A stretch of 64,000 nucleotides of DNA, from contig WNDY01000015.1 in assembly GCA_009914555.1 (NCBI GenBank), positions 1 through 64,000 of the forward strand, in the 5' to 3' direction. The DNA is from Xylophilus sp. (GTDB lineage Bacteria > Pseudomonadota > Gammaproteobacteria > Burkholderiales > Burkholderiaceae_C). Under the pieces are notes generated by a model. The model did no database searches and was not told where the DNA came from. It saw only the letters and a program-made list of their open reading frames with translations. Made by a program: the position numbers and the translations under genes. Numbering within the stretch: the first letter of the stretch is position 1; the number at the start of each line of letters is the position of its first letter. Shown here piece after piece: positions 42,424-50,731 of the stretch.

Positions 42424-44544
42424 ATGCGGAAATCTTTGAAGAAAGTGAATAAATTCCGAGCGCGGCATATCGCGGCTGTCGCTTCAGCCTTCTGCGCCAG
42501 CGCCACGCTGCAGGCGCAGGAAAATCAGGCCGCAGGCACCGATGTCAAGCTCGATACCATCGTCGTTTCGGGAAGCCAGACACCGGCGGCCGCTGCAAAG
42601 GCCGACGCGCAGGCAGTTCCCGGCGCCGCTGCCGTCATTGACAACGCTGACGTGGAGCGCGGCAGGGCGGCCAACCTGGAGGATATATTGGCGTTTCAGC
42701 CCGGCGTGTTCGCCCAGGCGACGGGCGGCACGGGGGCTGCCAAGATTTCGATCCGCGGCTCGGGTATCCAGACCAGCCCCGGGTATTTTCGGGAAGGCAT
42801 CAAGTTTCTCTACGACGGTATTCCGATCACCGGGCCTGGCGGCACCCCCGACGAAATGCTGAACGCCGCCGGCGTGAATTACACCGAGGTTTTGTACGGC
42901 GGCAACGCGCTCAAATATACGGCCCTGTCTCTGGGCGGGGCGATCAATTTCCAGACCCATACCGGCTACACGGCACCCGGCCTGCGGGTGGGATTGCAGG
43001 CTGGCAGCTACGACAACCGGAAGTGGCAGGCCAGCTACGGCGGCGTCAGCGGCGACGTGGATTACTTCGTGCAACTGCAGCAGGACTGGCGCCATGGCTT
43101 CCAGCATGGCAGCAACGGCAAAGGCAACGATGGCGTCGTCAATATCGGCTGGAAAATCACCTCCCGGCTGGACAGCCGCCTGACCGTCCGGCACCGGGAG
43201 GAGCAGTACATCGACGGGTCCACGCTCACGCTGGAGGCACTTCGGAAGGACCCCGAAACCCAGCGGGTGAACTCCGGTCGCAGGAAGCCCGGGTCGACGC
43301 TGGTCGGCCTGACCACGGGCTACAACTTCGACGACGAATCCCGTCTCGAACTGGCGCTGGGCTACCACCACTTCCCCCACACCAATGGCTGGGGCTCCAC
43401 GCTCCCGGCGGAATGGAATGGGGTCGACCTGAGCACCACGCTGCGCTATATCCGCGCCAACGACACGCTGTTCGGAAAGAAGAGCAAGACGACCCTGACG
43501 TTCAGTGACACCTACCAGGACAAGGGTGAAACGCGAACCTACGACCGCACCCAGTCCGGAGGACCGCTGGTGAACTTCGTCCGGTACGACGGGTCGCGCG
43601 ACTCGGTGCTGTCCGGCACCAACGATCTGCGGCTGGCAGAAGGCCCGCACGAGACCTGGCTGACCACAGGGCTCGCCTACACACGGGTGCGGCGCAACGT
43701 CCGAGTGCCGTTCTCCGCATCGGCCAACACTACGCCGTTCGGCAAAGCCATTGATCGCACCGATACCGCCGTCGCACCGCGCATCGGCTTGCGGTTCCAG
43801 GCAACGCCCGAACTGCAGGTGGTCGGCAACGTGACGCGGTCCGTCGATCCATCGTCGTCCTGGGGCCTGGCCGGTTCGTCGGCGGTCTATGTCCGAAACC
43901 TGCAGCCGCAAAAGGCCACGACCTTCGAACTGGGCCTGCGCGGCAACACGGAGTGGCTCGATGGCAGCCTGACCTTCTACCGCTCGAACGTCAGCAACGA
44001 ACTGCTTACCATCGTACTGGCGCAGGCCACGGCGACCACGACGGCAGTCGTCGTGAAAGCCAACGCCGGCAAGACCGTCCACCAGGGCGTCGAGGCGGGC
44101 CTGACCGCGAAGCTCTGGAAGAACACGGAGGGCAGCAGCGTCGTGCTGCGTCAGGCCCTGACGGTCAGCGATTTCCACTACGACAAGGATGCGACCTTCG
44201 GCAGCAACCAGCTTCCAGGCCTGCCACGGCGCGCCTACCAAGCCGAACTGCAGTACCAGGACGCTTCCGGCTTCTATGCGGGCCTGAACGTCCGCTCGGC
44301 ATCGAGCTACTTCGTCGATTACGCCAACTCGCTGAAGGCGCCTTCGTACGCCATCCTCGGAGCCCGGGTGGGATACGAAGCGCCAAGCCAGAAATACAAG
44401 TTCTACGTGGACTTCCGCAACCTCGGCGACAAGCACTACGTGTCGGCCACCTCGCCTTCCTACAACCTGGGCGGGGTGGACTCGGCGGTGTTCTATCCGG
44501 GCGAAGGCCGTAGCGTGTTTGCCGGCGTGACCTTCCGCTACTGA
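42424..44544 (+). CDS. TonB-dependent outer-membrane receptor (paralogue 1)
   Basis: A 706-residue receptor. Signal peptide FRARHIAAVASAFCASATLQAQ (to about 32); a TonB-box-like VKLDTIVVSG (about 41-50); plug domain about 60-180 with NLEDILAFQPGVFAQ, KISIRGSGIQ and YFREGIKFLYDGIPITGPGGTPDE; then the 22-strand barrel ending in ...VFAGVTFRY with terminal aromatic. The plug is close to that of the receptor at 50732, so the two are paralogues with probably related ligands. It takes up its ligand using inner-membrane TonB energy; no siderophore genes are nearby, so a non-iron ligand is plausible. The next gene downstream is an ABC exporter. Confidence 0.92.
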   Translation: MRKSLKKVNKFRARHIAAVASAFCASATLQAQENQAAGTDVKLDTIVVSGSQTPAAAAKADAQAVPGAAAVIDNADVERGRAANLEDILAFQPGVFAQATGGTGAAKISIRGSGIQTSPGYFREGIKFLYDGIPITGPGGTPDEMLNAAGVNYTEVLYGGNALKYTALSLGGAINFQTHTGYTAPGLRVGLQAGSYDNRKWQASYGGVSGDVDYFVQLQQDWRHGFQHGSNGKGNDGVVNIGWKITSRLDSRLTVRHREEQYIDGSTLTLEALRKDPETQRVNSGRRKPGSTLVGLTTGYNFDDESRLELALGYHHFPHTNGWGSTLPAEWNGVDLSTTLRYIRANDTLFGKKSKTTLTFSDTYQDKGETRTYDRTQSGGPLVNFVRYDGSRDSVLSGTNDLRLAEGPHETWLTTGLAYTRVRRNVRVPFSASANTTPFGKAIDRTDTAVAPRIGLRFQATPELQVVGNVTRSVDPSSSWGLAGSSAVYVRNLQPQKATTFELGLRGNTEWLDGSLTFYRSNVSNELLTIVLAQATATTTAVVVKANAGKTVHQGVEAGLTAKLWKNTEGSSVVLRQALTVSDFHYDKDATFGSNQLPGLPRRAYQAELQYQDASGFYAGLNVRSASSYFVDYANSLKAPSYAILGARVGYEAPSQKYKFYVDFRNLGDKHYVSATSPSYNLGGVDSAVFYPGEGRSVFAGVTFRY

Positions 44545-44765
44545 GGCAATAGCGGCGCCGGCGCGGTGAATGTACGGATCTTGCTGGCCCTGGCGCAAAT
44601 CTGCGGCAGTGATGCTGGTGCGGCAGCATTTGAATCGGGGGCTCTTCCTCTCGTTCAACTAAAATTAGATATATCTAGATATGGCATGTGTATTGCTGCA
44701 CATCGTGCTCCATCTCTTCTCTTGACCATAGCAATGGAATCCGTACATCGCGGGCCGACGCCCGC
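44545..44765 (+). promoter_or_regulatory. Upstream region of ABC exporter with interleaved palindromes
   Basis: 221 bp. TAGATATATCTA (44666-44677) and ATATCTAGATAT (44671-44682) are two perfect 12-bp palindromes sharing 7 bp, in an otherwise GC-rich setting, about 85 bp before the exporter start. This looks like an operator for a dimeric repressor (MarR/PadR-type sites can look like this). No regulator gene is adjacent. Confidence 0.5.
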
Positions 44766-46688
44766 ATGACCGCTGCGCCGAGCCGTCCCGAACACGCCCG
44801 CACCGCCGCCAAACGCGACGGTGCCCGGGCAGGCGCATCCGTCGCCGCCCTGAACCTGCCCGCCGTCCCGCGCGTGCTGTGGCGCCTGACCCGCCAGGGC
44901 TGGACCACCTACCCGAAGGCCTGCGCCTTCGCGCTTGCCACGGCCTTCGCCTCGACCGCCGCGAACCTGGCGACGCCGCACCTGCTGGGCAAAGCGGTGG
45001 ACCTGGCGCACGGGCTCGCAGGCTCGACGCCCGAGGTGGCCGCCCGCACGCAGCAGGCGCTGGTGGCCACCGCCTTCTGGATCGTCGTCGCCTGTGCGCT
45101 GCGCAGCACCCTGGCAGCGCTGCAGGGCTTTTGCGGCGAATGGCTGGCGCAGCGCGTCGGCCAGGACCTGCGGCTCGCGTTCTACGACAAGCTGCAGCGC
45201 CTGAGCTTTGCCGATCACGACCGCTACCACTCCGGCGACCTGCTCGCGCGCGGCATGCTCGACCTGGAGGGCGTGCGCGGCTTCCGCGAATCCGGCGTGC
45301 TGCGCAGCATCACGCTGCTGCTGTTGCTGGGCCTGGGGATCTGGCGGCTTTTCTCGGTGGATCCCATGCTGGCGGCGCTGGCGCTCACCTTCGTGCCTTT
45401 CGTCCTCTGGCGCGCCGTGCGCATGGGCGTGTGGCTGCGGGTCTCGTGGCAGCGCCTGCAGGAATGCATGTCGGACATGACGCTGGGCATGGAGGAGAAC
45501 CTGCAGGGCCAGCGCGTCGTGCGCGCCTTCGCGGCCAGGCTGCGCGAACTGGCGCGCTTCGACGCGGTCTCGGCCCGGGCGCTGTCGATGACCCTGGAGC
45601 GCATCCGTATCCGGCTGGGCTCGAACGCGGCGATCAACCTGGCGTACTACGCATCGATGGGGCTGGTGCTGTGGGCCGGCGGCGCGCGCGTCGCGGCCGG
45701 GACGCTGACGCCGGGCGCACTGAGCGAAGTGCTGACCTTCATGACGCTGCTGCGCATGCCGCTGCACGGCGTCGGCATGATCGTCAACGCCGCGGCGCGC
45801 GCCGGCGGCGCGGGCACGCGGCTGTTCGAGATCCTGGACATGCGGCCGGCCATCGCCGAGGCGCCCGGCGCGCGCGATTGCGTTCCCGGCGACGGAGTGC
45901 TGCGCGTCGAGGGCGTCAGCTTCGCCTACCCCTCGCAGCCGGACCGCCTGGTGCTGCGGGACGTGAGCCTGGAGCTGCGCCCCGGCCAGGTCCTGGGCGT
46001 CGTCGGCGCGCCCGGCAGCGGCAAGAGCACGCTGGGGGCGCTGCTGGCGCGTCACCACGACCCGGTGGCCGGCCGCATCACGCTGGGCGGGCAGGACCTG
46101 CGCTCGCTGCGCCTGCGCTCGCTGCGCCGGCAGGTCACGACGGTGCCGCAGGAAGCCTTCGTCTTCGATGCCAGCGTGCACGACAACGTCGCCTATGCCG
46201 AGCCCGAACTCGACCGCGGGGGCGTCGAGCAGGCCGCCCGCACCGCGCAACTCCACGCCCAGGCGCAGCGCCTGCCCGACGGCTACGACAGCCGCGTGGG
46301 CGAGCGCGGCGTGGCGCTCTCGGGCGGCCAGCGGCAGCGGCTGACCATCGCCCGCGGCCTGGTGCCGGAGCGGCGCATCGTGATCCTCGACGACAGCGCC
46401 TCGGCGCTGGACACGCTGACCGAACGCGCGCTGCGCGAAGCGCTGCGGCCGGCGCTGGCCGACCGCGCGCTGGTCGTCATCGCGCACCGGCTCTCGGCGG
46501 TGCGCGACGCCGACCAGATCATCGTGCTGGACCACGGCCGCATCGTCGAGCGCGGGCGGCACGAAGACCTGCTGCGCACCGGTGGCCTCTACGCGCAGCT
46601 GTGGGTACTGCAGCACGGCGCCGCCGGCGATGGCGGCGACGTGCCGGCGCCCGGGGCGCCGGACCCGACCGTGGAGGATGCGGCATGA
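44766..46688 (+). CDS. ABC exporter half-transporter with degenerate ATP site
   Basis: A 640-residue fused membrane/ATPase subunit of the multidrug/lipid exporter class. Six membrane helices occupy about 50-345; the ATPase domain follows with Walker A GAPGSGKST (about 414-422), Q-loop VPQEAF, signature LSGGQRQRL, Walker B IVILDDSASALD and H-loop IAHRLS. The catalytic Glu after Walker B is replaced by D543. That change, with a non-canonical signature in the partner at 46685, is the hallmark of heterodimeric exporters having one degenerate site (TM287/288 type). The ATG at 44766 avoids a 26-residue unconserved extension. Its stop overlaps the partner's start (ATGA). Confidence 0.92.
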   Translation: MTAAPSRPEHARTAAKRDGARAGASVAALNLPAVPRVLWRLTRQGWTTYPKACAFALATAFASTAANLATPHLLGKAVDLAHGLAGSTPEVAARTQQALVATAFWIVVACALRSTLAALQGFCGEWLAQRVGQDLRLAFYDKLQRLSFADHDRYHSGDLLARGMLDLEGVRGFRESGVLRSITLLLLLGLGIWRLFSVDPMLAALALTFVPFVLWRAVRMGVWLRVSWQRLQECMSDMTLGMEENLQGQRVVRAFAARLRELARFDAVSARALSMTLERIRIRLGSNAAINLAYYASMGLVLWAGGARVAAGTLTPGALSEVLTFMTLLRMPLHGVGMIVNAAARAGGAGTRLFEILDMRPAIAEAPGARDCVPGDGVLRVEGVSFAYPSQPDRLVLRDVSLELRPGQVLGVVGAPGSGKSTLGALLARHHDPVAGRITLGGQDLRSLRLRSLRRQVTTVPQEAFVFDASVHDNVAYAEPELDRGGVEQAARTAQLHAQAQRLPDGYDSRVGERGVALSGGQRQRLTIARGLVPERRIVILDDSASALDTLTERALREALRPALADRALVVIAHRLSAVRDADQIIVLDHGRIVERGRHEDLLRTGGLYAQLWVLQHGAAGDGGDVPAPGAPDPTVEDAA

Positions 46689-48916
46689 GCGCAGGCTGGG
46701 GAGGTTTTTCCGGAGGCGGCGGCTTCGGCGGCCGGGGCGGTTTCGGCCCCGGCGGGCCTGGCGGCGGCCGCGGCGGCGACATGATCGCCGGCGAGCGCCC
46801 GCTCGCACGGTTCGACGCCGGCATCGTGCGCCGGTTGTTCGCCTGCCTGCGCCCGTACCGGCGCGAGGTCGGGGTCACGATGGCGGTCGTCGTCGCCGCC
46901 ACGCTGGCGCAGCTCGGCATCCCGATGGCGGTGCGCGCGGTGATCGACAGCGCCACCGGCGCGCTCGCGTGGCCGCTGGGCTGGGTGATCGCCGGCTTCG
47001 CGCTGCTGACGGCGGCTTCCGTGGGCCTGGGCTACCTGCAGGAATGGCTGGCGGGGCGGCTCGCGCAGACCGTGATCTTCGGCCTGCGGCGCCAGATGTT
47101 CGAGCACCTGCAGGACGTCGCGCTCGCCAAGCACGACAGCACCCAGGTCGGGCGCCTCATGTCGCGGCTGCAGGGCGACGTGGGCGCGCTGCAGGAATTC
47201 GTCGAGAACTCCGTCTCGGCGATCGGCGACGTGCTGACGCTCGCGGGCATCGCGGCTGCGATGCTGTGGATCTCGCCTCGGCTGGGCGGCCTGACGCTGG
47301 CTACGCTGCCTGCGCTGGTGCGCGCGCGGGCGGTCTGGACACCGTGGGCGCGCCGGCGCTTCCTGCGCGCGCGCGAACTCTCCTCCACCGTCAACGCCGC
47401 GCTGGCCGAGAACATCCACGGCATCCGCGCGGTACAGGAAAGCGGACGGGAGGAGGTCAACCTGCGGCGCTATGGCAGCCTCGTGCGCGACAACTTCCGG
47501 GCCCAGATGCGATCCTCCGTCGCGGCCCAGATCATGATCCCGACGGTGGACATCCTCACCGGCCTCGCGCTGGCCGTCATCGTCATCGTCGGCGGTCGGA
47601 TGGTGCTGGCCGGCGAGCTGAGCGCCGGCCTGATGGTGGCGGGCATGTTCTACGTGCAGCGCTTCTTCGACCCGATCCGCGCGCTGTCGATGCAGTACAC
47701 CGTGCTGCAGCGCGCGATGACGGCCGGCCAGCGCATCTTCGACGTGCTCGACGTGCCGCTGACCCTGCAGGACCGGCCCGGCGCGCTCTCGCCCGCGGCG
47801 CTGGAGCCGTCGGTCGAGCTGCGCGGCGTGGACTTCGGCTACCGGCCCGGCCACCGTGTGCTGCACGGCATCGACCTCGTGGTGGCGCCGTACGAGACGG
47901 TCGCGCTGGTCGGCGCCACCGGCTCGGGCAAGACCAGCATCACCGCGCTGATCCACCGCTTCTACGACGTGGATGAGGGCGCGGTGCTGATCGGCGGCCA
48001 CGACGTGCGCGACCTGAGCCTGGACTGCATCAGCCGCACCGTCGGCATGGTGCAGCAGGAGCCCTTCCTGTTCACCGCGACGGTGGCGCAGAACATCGCC
48101 TACGGCGCACCGGACGCCAGCCGCGAGGACATCGAGCGCGCCGCGCGCACGGTGCGCGCGCACGACTTCATCGCCGCCCTGCCGCAGGGCTACGGCACGC
48201 CGCTGGGGCAGCGCGGGCGCAGCCTCTCGATCGGCCAGCGCCAGCTGCTGAGCTTTGCACGCACGCTGCTCGCCGACCCGAAGATCCTGATTCTCGACGA
48301 GGCCACGGCCAACGTGGACAGCTTCACCGAGCGCGAGGTGCAGGCCGCGCTGGCCCTGCTGCGCCGGGGGCGCACGACGATCATCGTCGCGCACCGCCTC
48401 TCGACCGTGCGCGACGCCGACCGCATCGTCGTGCTGGAGCAGGGGCGCATCGCCGAGATCGGCAGCCACGACGAACTGCTGCGCGCCCACGGCCTCTATG
48501 CCCGGCTGTGGGCGAGCGGCGCATCGACCGTGGACGCGGCCCACGGGCGATCTTCTCAGGGGGTATGGGTCCACAGCGCTTGTGTTCCGGGCGCTGTGGA
48601 TGGTCACATACGGGGGTATACGATGATGGGCGTCACGGCTGCGCGTTTTCTGCGGAAGGGGCCGCCGGAATGGCCAGCGCGACGTTCTTGTCGCGCTGGC
48701 TCTCGCGCCGCTTCACCTCCGGCGCCACCTCGGGATAGACGAGCGGCGGGCGCGGCTCCCGCAGCTTGGCCGGGTCGCGGTAGCGCGCGCCGAAGTGGTA
48801 GTCCGGCAGACGCGCGCGGCCCGCGCCGAAGACGCGCTCGCGCAGCGTCTCGCCGGGCACGTAGGCTTCGCGGTAGCGGCCGCGGCTGCGCAGTTCCGGC
48901 ACGACCAGTTCGATGA
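46685..48916 (+). CDS. ABC exporter half-transporter, partner subunit (C-terminal extension, no early stop)
   Basis: Residues 1-32 are a glycine-rich tail (GGFSGGGGFGGRGGFGPGGPGGG), then six membrane helices (about 50-330) and the ATPase domain: Walker A GATGSGKTS (410-418), VQQEPF, signature altered to LSIGQRQ, Walker B ILILDEATANVD with catalytic E539, and AHRLSTV. It pairs with the upstream subunit. Conserved sequence ends at GLYARLWASG (about 48525), but the frame stays open to 48916, passing through an intergenic repeat and 284 bp antisense to the next gene. The 743-residue product is about 120 longer than usual; the tail is probably not selected. Confidence 0.85.
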   Translation: MSAGWGGFSGGGGFGGRGGFGPGGPGGGRGGDMIAGERPLARFDAGIVRRLFACLRPYRREVGVTMAVVVAATLAQLGIPMAVRAVIDSATGALAWPLGWVIAGFALLTAASVGLGYLQEWLAGRLAQTVIFGLRRQMFEHLQDVALAKHDSTQVGRLMSRLQGDVGALQEFVENSVSAIGDVLTLAGIAAAMLWISPRLGGLTLATLPALVRARAVWTPWARRRFLRARELSSTVNAALAENIHGIRAVQESGREEVNLRRYGSLVRDNFRAQMRSSVAAQIMIPTVDILTGLALAVIVIVGGRMVLAGELSAGLMVAGMFYVQRFFDPIRALSMQYTVLQRAMTAGQRIFDVLDVPLTLQDRPGALSPAALEPSVELRGVDFGYRPGHRVLHGIDLVVAPYETVALVGATGSGKTSITALIHRFYDVDEGAVLIGGHDVRDLSLDCISRTVGMVQQEPFLFTATVAQNIAYGAPDASREDIERAARTVRAHDFIAALPQGYGTPLGQRGRSLSIGQRQLLSFARTLLADPKILILDEATANVDSFTEREVQAALALLRRGRTTIIVAHRLSTVRDADRIVVLEQGRIAEIGSHDELLRAHGLYARLWASGASTVDAAHGRSSQGVWVHSACVPGAVDGHIRGYTMMGVTAARFLRKGPPEWPARRSCRAGSRAASPPAPPRDRRAAGAAPAAWPGRGSARRSGSPADARGPRRRRARAASRRARRLRGSGRGCAVPARPVR
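48559..48619 (+). repeat. About 60-bp intergenic element, copy 3
   Basis: Begins GGGGGTATGGGTCC and ends ACGGGGGTAT. This copy has the best hairpin: TCCACAGCGC (48570-48579) and GCGCTGTGGA (48591-48600) are perfect 10-bp arms around an 11-base loop. It lies between the conserved end of the ABC exporter gene and the convergent monooxygenase gene, and so could act as a terminator for both. Confidence 0.65.
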
Positions 48917-50138
48917 AGTCGCGCGCGGTCTCGAACGAGGCGAACTGGCGCAGGTTGATGCCGTCGATGCCGTCCTCGTCGAGCCACTTCTCGACCGCGT
49001 CGGCCGCGACCTTGGGCGTGCCTGCGACATAGAAGCCGCCGCGCTCGGGGCCGAAGCGCCCGCCGCTCTTCTGCCGCTCGATCAGGCTGCCGATGGTCGT
49101 GCTGGCGATGCCATAGCCCGCGCGCACGATCCGCTCCCAACCCGGCTCCCGGCGCTGGCTGATCTCCCCGACCGTTTCCTCCGGCTGGAAGCGGCGCAGG
49201 TCCACGCCCAGCCGCGCGGGGTGCAGCGGGCTCTGCTCGAAGATCACGCGGTGGTAGCGCTCTTCCTTCTTCTTGACTTCGAGGTCGCTGCGCCCGGTGA
49301 TGATGGTGCCGCCGGGAAAGAACTTGATGTCGCCCGGCTGGCGGCCGTGGCGCACCAGCCGCGCGCGGACGTCTGCCCGGTTCTCCGCAGAGCCGAAGGT
49401 GAACAGCGCCTCGGCATGGCGCGCCGCGAACTCCTTGCCCGCATTCGAGCCGGTGGCCTGGAACAGGAACGGCGTGCGCTGCGGCGAGGGATGCGTCAGG
49501 TGCGGCCCCTTGACGCGGAAGTGCTCGCCGACGTGGTCGATATAGCGCACCTTGGCCGGGTCGAAGACGACGCGCCGTGCGCGGTCCAGCACGAAGGCAT
49601 CGTCGTCCCAGGAGCCCTCCCAGAGCTTGTAGAGCACGTCGAGGTACTCGTCGGCGATCCGGGAGCGGTCGTCATGCGCCAGCTGCCCGCCGAGGCCGAA
49701 GTTCTCCGCGGCATTGGTCAGGTAGGAGGTGACGATGTTCCAGGCGAAGCGGCCGTGGGTGAGGAAGTCGAGGGTGCTCGCGCGGCGGGCGAAGGCGAAG
49801 GGCGGCTCGTAGGTCGTCGAGAACGTGGCGCCGAAGCCCAGGCCCGAGGTCACGGCGGCCATCGCAGGGATGAGCGACAGCGGGTCGAGCGTCGGGATCT
49901 GGTGGCCGCAGAGGAGTTCCTCTTCCAGTCCGAGATGGTCGTAGACGCCGAGCACGTCGGCGAGGAACAGCGCGTCGAAGCCGCCATGGTCCAGCAGCTG
50001 GGCCAGTTCGGTCCAGAAGCCGATCTCGGCGATGCGCGGACGCTGGTCGCCGGGCTCGGCCCAGAGTCCCGTGGAATGGTGGACCACGCACGCCATCTCG
50101 AACAGGTTGACGTGCAGCTGCTTCTTGTCCTTCGACAT
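48633..50138 (-). CDS. NtaA/DszA-type FMNH2-dependent monooxygenase (luciferase-like)
   Basis: A 501-residue luciferase-fold monooxygenase of the nitrilotriacetate monooxygenase/dibenzothiophene-sulfone monooxygenase group. Markers: HHSTGLWAEPGDQRP near the N-terminus, FDALFLADVLGVYD, FSTTYEPPFAFARRASTLDFLTHGRFAWNIVTSYLTNAAENFG (the family R-x-x-W-N-x-V-T core) and PFLFQATGSNAGKEFAARHAEALF. These enzymes use FMNH2 from a separate reductase to cleave C-N or C-S bonds. AGAGGT precedes the ATG at 50138. It is transcribed away from the second TonB receptor, with 593 bp between, and converges on the ABC exporter. Confidence 0.9.
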   Translation of the reverse strand: MSKDKKQLHVNLFEMACVVHHSTGLWAEPGDQRPRIAEIGFWTELAQLLDHGGFDALFLADVLGVYDHLGLEEELLCGHQIPTLDPLSLIPAMAAVTSGLGFGATFSTTYEPPFAFARRASTLDFLTHGRFAWNIVTSYLTNAAENFGLGGQLAHDDRSRIADEYLDVLYKLWEGSWDDDAFVLDRARRVVFDPAKVRYIDHVGEHFRVKGPHLTHPSPQRTPFLFQATGSNAGKEFAARHAEALFTFGSAENRADVRARLVRHGRQPGDIKFFPGGTIITGRSDLEVKKKEERYHRVIFEQSPLHPARLGVDLRRFQPEETVGEISQRREPGWERIVRAGYGIASTTIGSLIERQKSGGRFGPERGGFYVAGTPKVAADAVEKWLDEDGIDGINLRQFASFETARDFIELVVPELRSRGRYREAYVPGETLRERVFGAGRARLPDYHFGARYRDPAKLREPRPPLVYPEVAPEVKRRESQRDKNVALAIPAAPSAENAQP

Positions 50139-50731
50139 GTGGAATACCTCTGTGAGTGGGCGGGCCTGCCGGCAAGTGATGCGTGTCCGGCTTCCTGCGG
50201 ACGCCGGACCACCCGGCTGTCTCGCAAGACCTGCGCCACGCCGGCCGGCCGCGTCCTGCCGCCGCGCCGACCGGTCCACGGCGCATACGGCCCGGTGAAT
50301 CGAATATCTATGTGCTGAAGGAAATGCAGGTCTGCTGCAAGCCTGCTGCCACAAAAGCGATTCCCGCGGCGCCGGTATGCCTGGCCGATGCAATGGGCGC
50401 GATTATCAGGGCGGTCTTTGCATATGAATAAAACTCCAAAGATTATTTAATTCTCGATTTTCACCGTCCGAAAGGGGTGTCGGCTGCCGTCCCCAGGAGG
50501 AGGGCCGGGCCCAGGTGGCCCGTCGCCTTGCTGTTCCTGCGGCAGCGCGACAGCAGCGTGCTGACGTGGCGGCATTTATTCGGCCGGGCAGCCCGGTTTT
50601 TCTTCTGTTTATGGGGTTTTGCATTTGGCATGCTTCCTGCGAATCACTGGCGAAGCGCTGGTGCTTTGCCCATGAATGGCGGGATGGAATTTCTGGGCCA
50701 TCCGGAATGGTAATCGAAAGAATAGGTAATC
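50139..50731. promoter_or_regulatory. Long divergent intergenic region
   Basis: 593 bp between the minus-strand monooxygenase and the plus-strand TonB receptor. It includes a clearly AT-rich tract (about 50408-50462) that could hold promoters for both directions, and a second AT-richer patch just before the receptor start (50700-50730). Reading frames of 70-120 codons occur but lack binding sites and homology. No tRNA, riboswitch or IS was recognised. Confidence 0.4.

Noticed and set aside
42112..42468. N-terminal extension of the ScsB/DsbD-like protein
   Set aside because: The extra 119 residues have no homology or signal features and run across the promoter region of the TonB receptor; a normal signal peptide follows the ATG at 42111.
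42424..44544. TonB receptor as a siderophore receptor under Fur control
   Set aside because: No Fur-like box was found in the 312-bp upstream region and no siderophore synthesis or ferric ABC genes are nearby.
46589..48607. Minus-strand open frame of 672 codons opposite the ABC exporter
   Set aside because: Shadow of the exporter gene in GC-rich DNA; composition is typical of antisense.
48526..48916. C-terminal extension of the ABC subunit as a functional domain
   Set aside because: Arg/Ala/Pro-rich antisense of the convergent monooxygenase gene; no domain recognised.
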